Shown here one piece after another: positions 27,301 through 36,469 of a stretch of DNA of 64,000 bases. Every line of letters starts with the position of its first letter. The first letter of the stretch is position 1. The stretch is from Roseateles sp. Lineage in GTDB: Bacteria; Pseudomonadota; Gammaproteobacteria; Burkholderiales; Burkholderiaceae_C. The stretch spans positions 22,773-86,772 of the forward strand of contig JAEUPJ010000076.1 of the NCBI GenBank assembly GCA_016790285.1, read 5' to 3'. Both the position numbers and the translations under genes were made by a program. The notes under the pieces are model-generated. The model ran no database searches. It saw only the letters and a program-made list of their open reading frames with translations, and was not told the DNA's origin.

Positions 27301-27397
27301 CTTCGAGTGCGGTATCAAGCTCAAGAACTACAACGACATCGCCGAAGGCGACCAACTCGAGTTCTTTGAAATCAAGGAAGTGGCCCGTACGCTCTGA
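24389..27397 (+). CDS. infB: translation initiation factor IF-2
   Basis: A 1002-residue GTPase that delivers initiator tRNA. An IF2 N-domain occupies residues 1-55, then a long Ala/Glu/Lys/Pro-rich linker (about 110-400). A second IF2_N-like domain ([20 protein letters not shown]) and the G domain follow, with G1 GHVDHGKT near 511, DTPGHAAF and TKVDKP, then domains II-IV. GGATCC upstream provides a modest ribosome site. The linker is unusually rich in alanine tracts. Confidence 0.97.
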   Translation: MAVTTVAQFAAELSKPAGTLLEQLQAAGVKKSSVDDSLSESDKERLLDHLRTSHGTAGTERKKITLVKKSTTEIKQADASGKARTIQVEVRKKRTFVKRDDSVDETTSGPDEADLARREEEAQAQAAALRAQEEELAAKVKAREEAERAAREAAAAAKAAAEAAAAEAAAKAAAEAAAAAAAAKAEVKTEDQAEARARNAAAAAAEAAALNKAASKRGTKAVAPAPAPEVVAPPPPAPAPDVVAPPPPAPAPEAAKPALRVVKAVDAAAEEKQKQDDLARRRKAAEDEAAKIRAMMNAPKKVLVAPKKEEPKPADAAGIKGTIHKKAGAPAPAGAAPSAGAGKPGDKKSVKSEKLSSSWADDAAKKRGLKTIGAGPAGAGRPGGGGNWRAPARGAAGRRGDRGGNGQSSFQAPVEQQIQEVHVPETISVADLAHKMSVKAAEVIKQLMKLGQMVTINQQLDQETAMIVVEEMGHKAFAAKLDDPDAFLEEEGTAEQQHEALPRAPVVTVMGHVDHGKTSLLDYIRRSRVAAGEAGGITQHIGAYHVETPRGMITFLDTPGHAAFTAMRARGAKATDIVILVCAADDGVMPQTKEAIHHAKAAGVPIVVAMTKVDKPDANIERVKSELVGEEVVPEDFGGDSPFVGVSSKTGQGIDELLEQVLLQAEVLELKSPVESMAKGLVIEAKLDKGRGPVATVLVQSGTLKRGDVVLAGSTYGRVRAMLDEDGKATNEAGPSIPVEIQGLTEVPQAGDEFMVLADERRAREVATFRQGKYRDVKLAKQQAAKLENMFNEMGQGDVQTLPLIIKADVQGSQEALAASLLKLSNAEVKVQIVHAAVGGISESDINLAIASKAVIIGFNVRADAGARKLAEGNAVDLRYYSIIYDAVDDVTKAMSGMLAPEQREEALGTAEIRVVFVASKIGTVAGSMVTSGLVRRGARFRLLRDNTVIYTGEVESVRREKDDVREVKEGFECGIKLKNYNDIAEGDQLEFFEIKEVARTL

Positions 27398-27425
27398 CCG
27401 CCAACTCCTCGGGTTTACCCCGCAG

Positions 27426-27457
27426 ACCCCGCCCGAAAGGGGCGGGGTTTGTCCTTT
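27426..27457 (+). terminator. terminator-like hairpin between infB and rbfA
   Basis: ACCCCGCCC at 27426-27434 and GGGCGGGGT at 27440-27448 form a 9-bp stem, followed by TTTGTCCTTT. It could lower expression of rbfA-truB relative to infB. Confidence 0.65.
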
Positions 27458-27507
27458 GTTGGCTGTCCACGCGTGAACCGCGCAAACCGCCCGATCAGGA
27501 AACCGCC

Positions 27508-27891
27508 ATGCGACACAAACGCGCCATCCCCAACCGATCCTTCCGAGTCGCCGACCAGATCCAGCGCGACCTGGCGGAGCTCATCCGTGAGCTGAAGGAT
27601 CCGCGCATCGGCATGGCCACCATCAGCGCGGTCGAGGTCACCCCCGACTACGCCCACGCCAAGGTGTTCTTCTCGGTACTGATCGGCGACCCGGCGCAGA
27701 CCCAGGAAGCCCTGAACGAGGCGGCGGGTTTCCTGCGCAACGGCCTGTTCAAGCGCCTGCAGATCCACACCGTGCCGACGCTGCACTTCCAGTTCGACCG
27801 CACCACCGAGCGGGCCGCCGAGATGAGCGCGCTCATCAGCAAGGCCAACGCCCTGCGCGCGGCAGACGACGGCGAGGAGCCCAATGACTGA
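27508..27891 (+). CDS. rbfA: ribosome-binding factor A
   Basis: A 127-residue KH-fold protein acting late in 30S maturation near helix 1 of 16S r[29 protein letters not shown] and the [15 protein letters not shown] strand are family signatures. AGGAAACCGCC precedes the ATG. Its end overlaps the truB start by 8 nt, so the two are coupled. Confidence 0.96.
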   Translation: MRHKRAIPNRSFRVADQIQRDLAELIRELKDPRIGMATISAVEVTPDYAHAKVFFSVLIGDPAQTQEALNEAAGFLRNGLFKRLQIHTVPTLHFQFDRTTERAAEMSALISKANALRAADDGEEPND

Positions 27892-28843
27892 CGTGGTCGT
27901 GACTGCCGAGAAGCCTGCGCGCGTTCGCGTGCAGCGCAGGCCGCTGCATGGCGTGTTGTTGCTCGACAAGCCGCTGGGCCTGTCGAGCAACAACGCGCTG
28001 CAGAAGGCCAAGTGGCTGCTGCGCGCCGAGAAGGCCGGCCACACCGGCACGCTGGACCCGCTAGCCACCGGCTTGCTGCCACTTTGCTTTGGCGGTGCGA
28101 CCAAGTTCAGCCAGGTGAGCCTGGACGCCGACAAGCGCTACCTGGCCACGCTGGCCCTGGGCGTGCGCACGACGACGGGCGACGCCGAAGGCGAGGTGCT
28201 GGAGCGCCGCGACCCCGACGGCATCACGCCCGAGCAGATCGCCGCCGCCTGCGCCGCCTACGTGGGCGAGATCGACCAGATGCCGCCCATGTACTCGGCG
28301 CTCAAGCACGAGGGCAAGGCGCTGTACGAATACGCCCGACAGGGCATCGAGATCGAGCGCAAGAGCCGCCGCGTGACGATTCATGCCATCGACATCGTCG
28401 CGATGCACGCTGGCACCGTGACGCTGGACGTTCGCTGCACCAAGGGAACCTACATCCGCACGCTGGCCGAGGACATTGGCACGGCGCTCGGCTGTGGCGC
28501 GAGCCTGGCCGCGCTGCGCCGCACCGGTTCGGGCGGCCTCACGCTGGCCGGCGCCGTCACGCTGGCGCAGATCGAAGCGCTGCCCGACGAGGACCGCGCC
28601 GGGCTGCTCACATCGCCCGACTGCCTGCTGGCGGACGCGCCCGAGCTGCGCCTGAACATGGCCGACGCCGTGCGCTTCCTGTCCGGCCTGCGCCGGCGCG
28701 TGGATGCGCCCGACGCCGCACGGGTGCGCGTCTACGGCCCCGAGCCGCGCGCCTTCCTCGGCAGCGCCCACATCACCTCTGGCGAGCTGATCGCCGACCG
28801 CCTGTTGACCCCGCCGGAGGTCCAGGCTCTGCTCTCCGCCTGA
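27884..28843 (+). CDS. truB: tRNA pseudouridine(55) synthase TruB
   Basis: A 319-residue enzyme making pseudouridine 55 in the T-loop of tRNAs. [18 protein letters not shown], the catalytic aspartate in [15 protein letters not shown], and [15 protein letters not shown] are intact. A C-terminal PUA-like region is present. It overlaps rbfA and precedes typA by 25 nt. Confidence 0.96.
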   Translation: MTDVVVTAEKPARVRVQRRPLHGVLLLDKPLGLSSNNALQKAKWLLRAEKAGHTGTLDPLATGLLPLCFGGATKFSQVSLDADKRYLATLALGVRTTTGDAEGEVLERRDPDGITPEQIAAACAAYVGEIDQMPPMYSALKHEGKALYEYARQGIEIERKSRRVTIHAIDIVAMHAGTVTLDVRCTKGTYIRTLAEDIGTALGCGASLAALRRTGSGGLTLAGAVTLAQIEALPDEDRAGLLTSPDCLLADAPELRLNMADAVRFLSGLRRRVDAPDAARVRVYGPEPRAFLGSAHITSGELIADRLLTPPEVQALLSA

Positions 28844-28868
28844 ACCGGTTTTTTCTAGAAGCACCACC

Positions 28869-30692
28869 ATGACCACCCCGATCCGCAACATCGCCATCAT
28901 TGCCCACGTCGACCATGGCAAGACCACCATGGTGGACCAGCTCCTGCGCCAGAGCGGCACCTTCGCCGACCACGAGAAGGTCGTCGACACCGTGATGGAC
29001 AGCAATGCCATCGAACGTGAGCGCGGCATCACCATCCTGGCCAAGAACTGCGCGGTCAGCTGGGGTGGCACGCACATCAACATCGTCGACACCCCGGGGC
29101 ACGCGGACTTCGGCGGCGAAGTCGAGCGCGCGCTGTCCATGGTTGACGGCGTCGTGCTGCTGATCGACGCGCAAGAAGGCCCGATGCCGCAGACCCGCTT
29201 CGTCACGAAGAAGGCGCTGGCCCTGGGCTTGAAGCCCATCGTCGTCGTCAACAAGGTCGACAAGCCCGGTGCCAAGCCCGATGCCGTCATCAATGCCGCC
29301 TTCGACCTGTTCGACAAGCTCGGCGCCACCGACGAGCAGCTGGACTTCCCCGTCGTCTACGCCTCCGGCATCAACGGCTGGACGTCGCTGACCGAAGGCG
29401 CGCCCGGCGAGCAGTGGGGCCCGGACATGTCGGCCCTGTTCGAGACCGTCCTCAAGCACGTGCCGCCGCAAAAGGGCGACCCGGCCGCACCGCTGCAGCT
29501 GCAGATCTCGGCGCTGGACTTCTCCAGCTTCGTCGGCCGCATCGGCGTGGGCCGCATCAGCCAGGGCACCATCAAGCCGGGCATGCAGGTCAGCGTGATG
29601 GAAGGCCCCGGCGGCAAGGCCGTCAACGGCCGCATCAACCAGGTCCTCACCTTCCACGGCCTGGACCGCGTGCAGGTCACGGAAGCCGGCCCCGGCAACA
29701 TCGTGCTGATCAACGGCATCGAGGACATCGGCATCGGCGTGACCGTGACCGACCCGGCCAATCCGCAGCCGCTGCCGATGCTCAAGGTCGACGAGCCGAC
29801 GCTGACGATGAACTTCTGCGTGAACACCAGCCCGCTGGCCGGCCGCGAAGGCAAGTACGTCACCAGCCGCCAGATCTGGGACCGCCTGCAAAAGGAACTG
29901 CAGCACAACGTCGCGCTGCGCGTGTCCGAGACCGACGAGGACGGCGTCTTCGAAGTCTGCGGCCGCGGTGAACTGCACCTGACCATCCTGCTGGAGAACA
30001 TGCGCCGCGAAGGCTACGAGCTGGCCGTCTCCAAGCCGCGCGTGATGTTCAAGGACGTCGACGGCGTGAAGTGCGAGCCGATGGAGCTCGTGACGGCCGA
30101 CGTCGAAGAAATCCACCAGGGTGGCGTCATGCAGGCCCTGGGCCTGCGCAAGGGCGAGATGCTCAACATGGAGCCGGACGGCCACGGCCGTGTGCGCCTG
30201 GAGTACCGCATCCCGGCGCGCGGCCTGATCGGCTTTGCCAACGAGTTCATGAACCTGACGCGTGGCTCGGGCCTGATCTCCTCCATCTTCGACGGCTACG
30301 AGCCGCACAAGGGCGACATCGGCGGCCGCAAGAACGGCGTGCTCATCTCGATGGACGATGGCGAGATCTTCACCTACGCGCTGGGCAAGCTCGACGACCG
30401 CGGCCGCATGTTCGTCAAGCCCAACGACCCGGTGTACGAGGGCATGATCGTCGGCATCCACAGCCGCGACAACGACCTCGTCGTGAACGCCACGCGCACC
30501 AAGCAGCTGACGAACTTCCGCGTCTCGGGCAAGGAAGACGCGATCAAGATCACGCCGCCCATCGATCTCACGCTCGAGTACGGCGTCGACTTCATCGACG
30601 ACGACGAGCTGGTCGAGATCACGCCCAAGAGCGTGCGCCTGCGCAAGCGCCACTTGTCCGAGAACGACCGCAAGCGCGCGTCCCGCGCTTGA
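28869..30692 (+). CDS. typA: ribosome-associated GTPase TypA/BipA
   Basis: A 607-residue translational GTPase. G1 AHVDHGKTTMVD, the switch region DSNAIERERGITILAKN, DTPGHADFGGEVER and NKVDKP are present; the C-terminal BipA domain includes GRGELHLTILLENMRREGYEL. It binds 70S ribosomes like EF-G and supports 50S assembly and stress adaptation. Length is normal. Confidence 0.97.
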   Translation: MTTPIRNIAIIAHVDHGKTTMVDQLLRQSGTFADHEKVVDTVMDSNAIERERGITILAKNCAVSWGGTHINIVDTPGHADFGGEVERALSMVDGVVLLIDAQEGPMPQTRFVTKKALALGLKPIVVVNKVDKPGAKPDAVINAAFDLFDKLGATDEQLDFPVVYASGINGWTSLTEGAPGEQWGPDMSALFETVLKHVPPQKGDPAAPLQLQISALDFSSFVGRIGVGRISQGTIKPGMQVSVMEGPGGKAVNGRINQVLTFHGLDRVQVTEAGPGNIVLINGIEDIGIGVTVTDPANPQPLPMLKVDEPTLTMNFCVNTSPLAGREGKYVTSRQIWDRLQKELQHNVALRVSETDEDGVFEVCGRGELHLTILLENMRREGYELAVSKPRVMFKDVDGVKCEPMELVTADVEEIHQGGVMQALGLRKGEMLNMEPDGHGRVRLEYRIPARGLIGFANEFMNLTRGSGLISSIFDGYEPHKGDIGGRKNGVLISMDDGEIFTYALGKLDDRGRMFVKPNDPVYEGMIVGIHSRDNDLVVNATRTKQLTNFRVSGKEDAIKITPPIDLTLEYGVDFIDDDELVEITPKSVRLRKRHLSENDRKRASRA

Positions 30693-30778
30693 TTTCGCGC
30701 AGCGCGCCCGCGGTGCTCGCCGGCGTGTTGCGTTCCCCCAGCCCGCTGCGGGCGGGGGATCTGGCCCGATGAATGCCC

Positions 30779-30805
30779 GCGCCCCTGTCCAGGGGCGCTC
30801 TTCTT
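30779..30805 (+). terminator. terminator-like hairpin upstream of EamA gene
   Basis: GCGCCCCTG at 30779-30787 pairs with CAGGGGCGC at 30790-30798, followed by TCTTCTT. It ends 8 nt before the next ATG. A second GC-rich stem (CCCGC/GCGGG around 30741-30753) lies upstream. Confidence 0.55.
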
Positions 30806-30806
30806 G

Positions 30807-31685
30807 ATGTCGCACCGTTCTGCCGTCTTGCTGATGCTGCTCGTCACGCTGATGTGGAGTTCGGCGGGCGTGGTCACGCGGCAGCTGGAGGCGGCGCGTG
30901 GGTTCGAGATCACGTTCTGGCGCAGCAGTTTCAATGCGGTGGCCCTGGTGCTGATCCTGGGCGTCATGCGCGGGCGGGCGCTGCTGCCGGCCCTGCGCGG
31001 CGCGGCCGTGTGGGCGTCGGGCGTCTGCTGGGGCGTCATGTTCACGGCCTTCATGGTGGCGCTGTCGCTCACGACGGTGGCCAACGTGCTGGTGACGATG
31101 TCGCTCGGCCCCTTGATCACGGCGCTGTTCGCCCGTGTGTTCCTGCACCAGCACATCCCTGCCCGGACCTGGGGCGCCATCGTCGTGGCCAGCATCGGCA
31201 TCGCCTGGATGTTCGGCCAGCAGGCCGGCGCGGGCGGCAGCCTCATCGGGGTGATCGTGGCCCTGGGCGTGCCGCTCGCAGCGGCCACGAACTGGTGCCT
31301 GCTGCAAAAGGTGGGGCAGGGCAGTGGGGCCGACATGCTGCCGGCCGTGCTGCTGGGCGCGCTGATGTCCGCCGGCCTCACGCTGCCGCTGGCCTGGCCG
31401 CTGCAGGCCAGCGCGCACGACCTGGGCCTGCTCGCCTTCCTGGGCGTGTTCCAGCTGGCGGTGCCTTGCCTGCTGGCCGTGCGGCTGGCACGCGAGCTGC
31501 CCGGGCACGAGATCGCGCTGCTCGGGCAGGCGGAAACCCTGCTCGGCGTGCTCTGGGCCTGGCTCTTTGCGGGCGAACACCCAGGCAGCGCGGCCCTGAT
31601 CGGCGGTAGCCTCGTGCTGCTGGCGCTCATCGCCAACGAAGCCCTCGCGACCCCTTCCGCTCAATCCGTCTCCAAGAACGCATGA
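30807..31685 (+). CDS. EamA-family (DMT superfamily) transporter
   Basis: A 292-residue protein with about ten hydrophobic helices in two EamA repeats, starting MSHRSAVLLMLLVTLMWSSAG with the WSS/G motif common to the family. Members export metabolites or amino acids; the substrate is unknown. ATG 30807 is preferred over the TTG three bases upstream. Its stop overlaps the next gene by 4 nt, suggesting co-expression with the acyl-CoA hydrolase-like enzyme. Confidence 0.88.
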   Translation: MSHRSAVLLMLLVTLMWSSAGVVTRQLEAARGFEITFWRSSFNAVALVLILGVMRGRALLPALRGAAVWASGVCWGVMFTAFMVALSLTTVANVLVTMSLGPLITALFARVFLHQHIPARTWGAIVVASIGIAWMFGQQAGAGGSLIGVIVALGVPLAAATNWCLLQKVGQGSGADMLPAVLLGALMSAGLTLPLAWPLQASAHDLGLLAFLGVFQLAVPCLLAVRLARELPGHEIALLGQAETLLGVLWAWLFAGEHPGSAALIGGSLVLLALIANEALATPSAQSVSKNA

Positions 31686-32800
31686 ACGACCTGATTCCGT
31701 CCCTGGTGTCCGACGGCCAGATCCTGGCCGAGATCAATGGCTGCCTCGGCCTTATCACGCTGAACCGTCCGCAGGCGCTCAACGCGTTGTCGCTGCCGAT
31801 GATCCGCGACATCACGACGCTGCTCAGGCACTGGGCCGACCGGCCGGAGATCCAGGCCGTGGCGGTGCTGGGCGCCGGCCGCGAGGGCAAGCCGCCGGCC
31901 TTCTGCGCGGGCGGGGACATCCGCTTCTTCCACCAGGCCGCCCATGCGGGTGACCCGGCGCTGGGCGACTTCTTCACCGAGGAGTACCGCCTGAACCACC
32001 TCATCCATGCCTACCCCAAGCCCTACATCGCGCTGATGGACGGCATCGTCATGGGCGGCGGCATGGGCATCAGCCAGGGCGCCAAGCTGCGCGTGCTGTC
32101 TGAGCGCTCCAAGCTCGCGATGCCGGAGACGGGCATCGGCCTGTTCCCCGACGTCGGCGGCGGCTACTTCCTGGCGCAATGCCCCGGCCACGTGGGCGAG
32201 TGGCTGGCGCTGACGGGCCAGTCGATCGCCGCGGGCGACGCCATCGAGTGGGGCCTGGGTGACGTGTTCGTGCCCGCGGCGCAGTGGGACGACCTCGTCG
32301 CGGCGCTCAAGTCCAGCCCGCAGCCGAGCGCCGAGCATGTCGTGGCGACCGTCATGGAGCGCGCCGACCTCGCTCCGGCCGCCGACCCCAAGGCGGCCGC
32401 CGAACGCATCGACCGCCACTTCGGTGAGCCCAGCGTCGCAGGCATCCTCGACTCGCTCGCCGCCGCTGGCGACGACTGGGCGCGCCAGACGCACGACAGC
32501 CTGCTGCATCGCTCGCCCACGATGCTGGCCGTGACGCTGGAACTCGTGCGCCGCGGCCGCAGGCTGAGCCTGGCCGATGACCTGCGCCTGGAGCGCGACC
32601 TGGTGCACCAGTGCTTCCACCTGCGCGGCAGCGCCGAGGCCAGCGAGACGGTCGAGGGCATCCGTGCCCTGGCGGTCGACAAGGACCATGCCCCGCGCTG
32701 GCGCCCGGCTCGCGTCGCCGAGGTCGACCCCGCCGAAGTGGCGGCCTTCTTCGTGAGCCCCTGGCCGCCCGAGGCGCATCCGCTGAAGGACCTGGCGTGA
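31682..32800 (+). CDS. 3-hydroxyisobutyryl-CoA hydrolase-like enoyl-CoA hydratase family protein
   Basis: A 372-residue crotonase-fold enzyme. AFCAGGDIRFF is the oxyanion-hole region. EEYRLNHLIHAYPKPYIALM, GIVMGGGMGIS and MPETGIGLFPDVGGGYFL match the ECH_2/HIBCH subgroup, which hydrolyses 3-hydroxyisobutyryl-CoA in valine breakdown. The length (about 100 residues longer than simple hydratases) also fits. No other valine genes are near, so the physiological substrate is uncertain. Confidence 0.85.
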   Translation: MNDLIPSLVSDGQILAEINGCLGLITLNRPQALNALSLPMIRDITTLLRHWADRPEIQAVAVLGAGREGKPPAFCAGGDIRFFHQAAHAGDPALGDFFTEEYRLNHLIHAYPKPYIALMDGIVMGGGMGISQGAKLRVLSERSKLAMPETGIGLFPDVGGGYFLAQCPGHVGEWLALTGQSIAAGDAIEWGLGDVFVPAAQWDDLVAALKSSPQPSAEHVVATVMERADLAPAADPKAAAERIDRHFGEPSVAGILDSLAAAGDDWARQTHDSLLHRSPTMLAVTLELVRRGRRLSLADDLRLERDLVHQCFHLRGSAEASETVEGIRALAVDKDHAPRWRPARVAEVDPAEVAAFFVSPWPPEAHPLKDLA

Positions 32801-34818
32801 CCGCCACCGCGGCCCTGGCGCCCTCGGCCGGCGTGGGCGGCCACGCCGCCGCCCCGGCCCGGCATGCCTACAACCTGGGCCTGCAGGGCATGCGCGGCAT
32901 CGCGATCCTGCTGGTGCTGCTCAACCATGCGCACGTGCCGGGGTTTCAGGGGGGCTTCATCGGGGTCGACGTCTTCTTCGTCATCTCCGGCTACCTCATC
33001 GGCGGCCTGCTGCTGCGCGAGCTGCAGACCACCGGCCGCATCGACCTCTGGGCGTTCTACGCGCGCCGCGTGCGCCGCCTGCTGCCCGCGGCGGTGCTGC
33101 TCATCCTCGTGGTGCTGCTGGGCATCCGCTTCCTGTATGCGCCGCATGAGCAGGACGAACTCCTGTCCTCGGCCCGTGCTTCGGCGCTGTATGCCGCCAA
33201 CCTGTGGTTCGCGAGCCGGCCGACCGACTACTTCGGCGGCCACACCGAGGCCAATCCGCTGCTGCACCTGTGGTCGCTCGCGGTGGAGGAGCAGTTCTAC
33301 CTGTTCTGGCCGCTGCTGATGCTGGCCGTCTGCCGCGGTGCCGGCGGGGCGGACCCGCGCCGCCGCGTCACGGCCCTCATCGTGGGCGCCGGGGTCGTGA
33401 GCCTTGCGGCCTGCATCGTCGTGTCGCTGGTGCACTTCAAGTACGCCTTCTTCCTCACGCCGATGCGGGTGTGGGAGTTCGGGGCCGGCATGCTGGTGGC
33501 CATGCGGCCGGGCTGGTCGCGCGCGCTGAGCCCCAGGGCGCTGCAGGGCGTGGGCGTGTTCGCGCTGGCTGCGCTGGCTGTGGCCAACCTGCGCTTTGAC
33601 GGCAGCCTGCAGTTCCCCGGCTTCTGGGCCGTCATCCCGGTGGCTGCAGCCGTCGGGCTGCTGCTGGCCGCCGAGCGTGGCCAGGCCTCCTGGGTGGGGC
33701 GGCTGCTGGAGGCGCGCCCGCTGCGCTGGGTGGGCGACTGCTCCTACTCGGTCTACCTCTGGCATTGGCCCGTGCTCATCGCGGCGGCGGTCTGGACCTC
33801 CACGCCCGGCCCGCTGTTGACGGCCTCGCTCGTCGTCCTGTCGGTGCTGCTGGGCTGGCTGTCCTACCTCGGCGTCGAGCAGGTGTTCATGCGGCGCCTG
33901 TGGCAAGGCGCCTCGCCCGTGCGCGTGGCGCTCGTCGGCCTGGGCGCCTGCGTGGCCGTGGCCGGTGCCGCGCAGTGGATGCGCGGCCACATCCACAAGG
34001 GCAGCGAGGGCACGCCCTACCTGCAGGCCTCCAAGTGGCAGCTGGTCGACTCCTCCGGCTGCCTGGTGCTCTTCGATGCCGTGGACCAGCCGTCCTGCGA
34101 GTTCGGGGACACCGCGTCGGCCACGACGGTGGTGCTGTTCGGCGACTCCCACGCCGCGCAGTGGCTGGCGCCGCTGGAGACCCTGGCCAAGGCCCAGGGC
34201 TGGCGCCTCGTGGCCCTCACCAAGGCCGTCTGCCCGTCGGTCGACACGCACGTGGACTTCTACGTCACGCGCTCGCGCTTCGTGCAGTGCGAGCAATGGC
34301 GTGCGCGCATGTTCGAGCGCCTGGAGCAGCTGCGCCCGCAGATGGTCGTCATGGCCAGCTCGGCGGGTTACCGCGACGTGGAACTGCCGCGCTGGGAGGC
34401 CGGCCTCGCCAGCACCGTGAAGCGGCTGCAGGGCATGGGCAGCAAGGTGGCCTACATCCGTGACACGCCGCACACCGGGCTGGACGTGCCCACCTGCTGG
34501 GCCCGCGTGGCCTGGTGGGGCTGGGTGCCGCCCGGGGCCTGCACCTACCCCACCGCCGCGCACGATGAACGGCTCGCTTCCCTGGCCGAAGCCGAGGCCC
34601 GCGCGGCGGCCAGCCTGGGCGCCGTCTACATCGACCTCTCCGACGCCATTTGCACGACCGAGCGCTGCCCCACGCGACACGGCGACACGCCCATGTTCCG
34701 CGACCGCACGCACCTGAGCGAGCCCTTCGCGCGCACGCTGGCGCCGCAGTTGGCCGAGCGGCTGCTGCCGTTGCTCGTAAGCGGCGCGCCGGCGGCGGCA
34801 TCGGCAGTTGCCCGCTGA
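32797..34818 (+). CDS. OafA/YrhL-type acyltransferase with SGNH domain
   Basis: A 673-residue membrane O-acetyltransferase, start GTG overlapping the previous stop (GTGA). The N-terminal acyltransferase-3 part has about ten helices with LVLLNHAHVPGFQGGFIGVD (catalytic His) and VFFVISGYLIGGLLLREL. The C-terminal periplasmic SGNH hydrolase-like domain carries GDSHAAQW and the late DRTHLS Asp/His pair. Such proteins O-acetylate lipopolysaccharide, peptidoglycan or exopolysaccharide; no glycan gene cluster is nearby to decide. An in-frame extension upstream lies wholly within the preceding gene and is rejected. Confidence 0.9.
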   Translation: MTATAALAPSAGVGGHAAAPARHAYNLGLQGMRGIAILLVLLNHAHVPGFQGGFIGVDVFFVISGYLIGGLLLRELQTTGRIDLWAFYARRVRRLLPAAVLLILVVLLGIRFLYAPHEQDELLSSARASALYAANLWFASRPTDYFGGHTEANPLLHLWSLAVEEQFYLFWPLLMLAVCRGAGGADPRRRVTALIVGAGVVSLAACIVVSLVHFKYAFFLTPMRVWEFGAGMLVAMRPGWSRALSPRALQGVGVFALAALAVANLRFDGSLQFPGFWAVIPVAAAVGLLLAAERGQASWVGRLLEARPLRWVGDCSYSVYLWHWPVLIAAAVWTSTPGPLLTASLVVLSVLLGWLSYLGVEQVFMRRLWQGASPVRVALVGLGACVAVAGAAQWMRGHIHKGSEGTPYLQASKWQLVDSSGCLVLFDAVDQPSCEFGDTASATTVVLFGDSHAAQWLAPLETLAKAQGWRLVALTKAVCPSVDTHVDFYVTRSRFVQCEQWRARMFERLEQLRPQMVVMASSAGYRDVELPRWEAGLASTVKRLQGMGSKVAYIRDTPHTGLDVPTCWARVAWWGWVPPGACTYPTAAHDERLASLAEAEARAAASLGAVYIDLSDAICTTERCPTRHGDTPMFRDRTHLSEPFARTLAPQLAERLLPLLVSGAPAAASAVAR

Positions 34819-34867
34819 TGGCCCTGGCGGCAGGGCAGGGCGCATGACCGAGGGACAATCGACGGTG

Positions 34868-35866
34868 ATGTCTGCCCCTGCTGTTTCTCCCTGGCGCCTG
34901 TCCGTCGCGCCGATGATGGACTGGACTGATCGCCATTGCCGCTACCTGCACCGCCTGATCACGCGGCACGCCTTGCTGTACACCGAGATGGTGACCACCG
35001 GCGCGCTGCTGTATGGCGACCAGCCGCGCCACCTCGACTACAACCCCGAGGAGCACCCCGTGGCGCTCCAGCTCGGTGGCAGCGAACCGGCCGACCTGGC
35101 TGCCTGCGCCAAGCTAGCCGAGCGCTGGGGCTATGACGAGGTCAACCTGAACTGCGGCTGCCCGAGCGAGCGGGTGCAAAAGGGCGCCTTCGGTGCCTGC
35201 CTGATGTCCGAGCCCCAGCTCGTGGCCGACTGCGTGAAGGCCATGCGCGACGCGACCTCGCTGCCCGTGACGGTCAAGCACCGCATCGGCATCGACAAGA
35301 TCGAGAGTTACGAGTTCGTGCGCGACTTCGTCGGCACCGTGGCCGCCGCGGGTTGCGACGTGTTCATCGTGCACGCCCGCAACGCCTGGCTCCAGGGCCT
35401 GAGCCCCAAGGAGAACCGCGAGATCCCGCCGCTGCGCTACGAGATCGTCGCGCAGCTCAAGCGCGAGTTCCCGCAGCTCACCATCGCCATCAACGGCGGC
35501 CTCAAGACGCCTGACGAGATCGCGCAGCAGCTGGCGCATGTGGACGGCGTGATGATCGGCCGCGAGGCCTACCACGAGCCCTGGAGCATGGCGCAGTGGG
35601 ACTCCCGCTTCTTCGGCCAGCCCGACCCCGCGGCGTCGCGCGAGGCCGTGGAGGCCGCCTGGCTCGACTACCTCGACCGCCTGCACGCCGCCGGCCGCTC
35701 CTGGCCGCACGCCATGCGCCACGCGCTGGGCCTGTGGAACGGCACGCCCGGCGCACGCCGCTGGCGCCAGGTATGGAGCGACCACCGCCTCAAGACCCTG
35801 CCGCCGCGGCAGGTGGCCGCCCAGGCGACGGCGGCACGGCTGTCCGGCCAGCTCGCCGCGGCATGA
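34868..35866 (+). CDS. dusA: tRNA-dihydrouridine(20/20a) synthase DusA
   Basis: A 332-residue FMN enzyme reducing uridine 20/20a in the D-loop. RLSVAPMMDWTDRHCRYLHRL is the DusA N-terminus. The catalytic cysteine lies in NLNCGCPSERVQKGAFGACLM, and HRIGID and INGGLKTPDEI follow. ATG 34868 matches the family start; ATG 34844 is an alternative. The gene would overlap the acyltransferase end only if a still earlier start were used. Confidence 0.93.
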   Translation: MSAPAVSPWRLSVAPMMDWTDRHCRYLHRLITRHALLYTEMVTTGALLYGDQPRHLDYNPEEHPVALQLGGSEPADLAACAKLAERWGYDEVNLNCGCPSERVQKGAFGACLMSEPQLVADCVKAMRDATSLPVTVKHRIGIDKIESYEFVRDFVGTVAAAGCDVFIVHARNAWLQGLSPKENREIPPLRYEIVAQLKREFPQLTIAINGGLKTPDEIAQQLAHVDGVMIGREAYHEPWSMAQWDSRFFGQPDPAASREAVEAAWLDYLDRLHAAGRSWPHAMRHALGLWNGTPGARRWRQVWSDHRLKTLPPRQVAAQATAARLSGQLAAA

Positions 35867-35875
35867 CGACCGACC

Positions 35876-36463
35876 GTGGGCTCCGTCGTCGACGCTGATG
35901 ACCCGCCCGGCCTGCCGGCCGACGAGCCGCTGTGGTGCCACAGCTTCGACACGGCGCTGGGCCGCTGCGGCGTCGTGTGGAGCCGCCTGGGGCTCGTGGC
36001 CTCGCTGCTGCCCGATGCCAGCCCGCAAAGGCTCCAGCGCCGCCATCCCGGCGCGGTGCTGACGGACGAACTGCCGGCACCCGTGCAGCACGCCGTGCAG
36101 GGCATCCGGGCCCTGCTGGGTGGCGAGATGCGTGACCTGCGCGACGTGGTGCTCGATGAACGTGGCATCCCGGCGTTCCGCCGCCAGGTCCATGCACTGA
36201 CGCGGGCCATCCCGCCCGGCCAGACGCGCACCTACGGCGAGATTGCTGCCGCGCTGGGCCAACCCGGCGCCGCGCGGGCCGTGGGCCGGGCCGAAGGCGA
36301 AAACCCCTTTGCGCCCATCGTGCCCTGCCACCGCGTGATGGGCGCGGGCGGCGAGCCGACCGGGTTTTCGGCGCCGGGCGGCATCCAGACCAAGCGCCGG
36401 CTGCTGCTCATCGAGGCGCGCGCGGCCGGCCAGCTCGCCGGGGACCAACAAGCCTTGTTCTAA
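35876..36463 (+). CDS. ogt: methylated-DNA--protein-cysteine methyltransferase
   Basis: A 195-residue suicide repair protein removing O6-alkyl groups from guanine. The acceptor cysteine is in PIVPCHRVMGAGG, preceded by RTYGEIAAALGQPGAARAVGRA (helix-turn-helix recognition). The best start is GTG 35876, as the nearby ATGs are out of frame or run into a stop. It sits between dusA and a helicase in a tight run of plus-strand genes. Ogt and the C-terminal domain of Ada are similar; length indicates a stand-alone enzyme. Confidence 0.9.
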   Translation: MGSVVDADDPPGLPADEPLWCHSFDTALGRCGVVWSRLGLVASLLPDASPQRLQRRHPGAVLTDELPAPVQHAVQGIRALLGGEMRDLRDVVLDERGIPAFRRQVHALTRAIPPGQTRTYGEIAAALGQPGAARAVGRAEGENPFAPIVPCHRVMGAGGEPTGFSAPGGIQTKRRLLLIEARAAGQLAGDQQALF

Positions 36464-36469
36464 TCGCGC

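Noticed and set aside
24329-27355. 1008-codon minus-strand open frame opposite infB
   Set aside because: A shadow of the Ala/Glu/Lys-coding infB sequence; low-complexity product without motifs.
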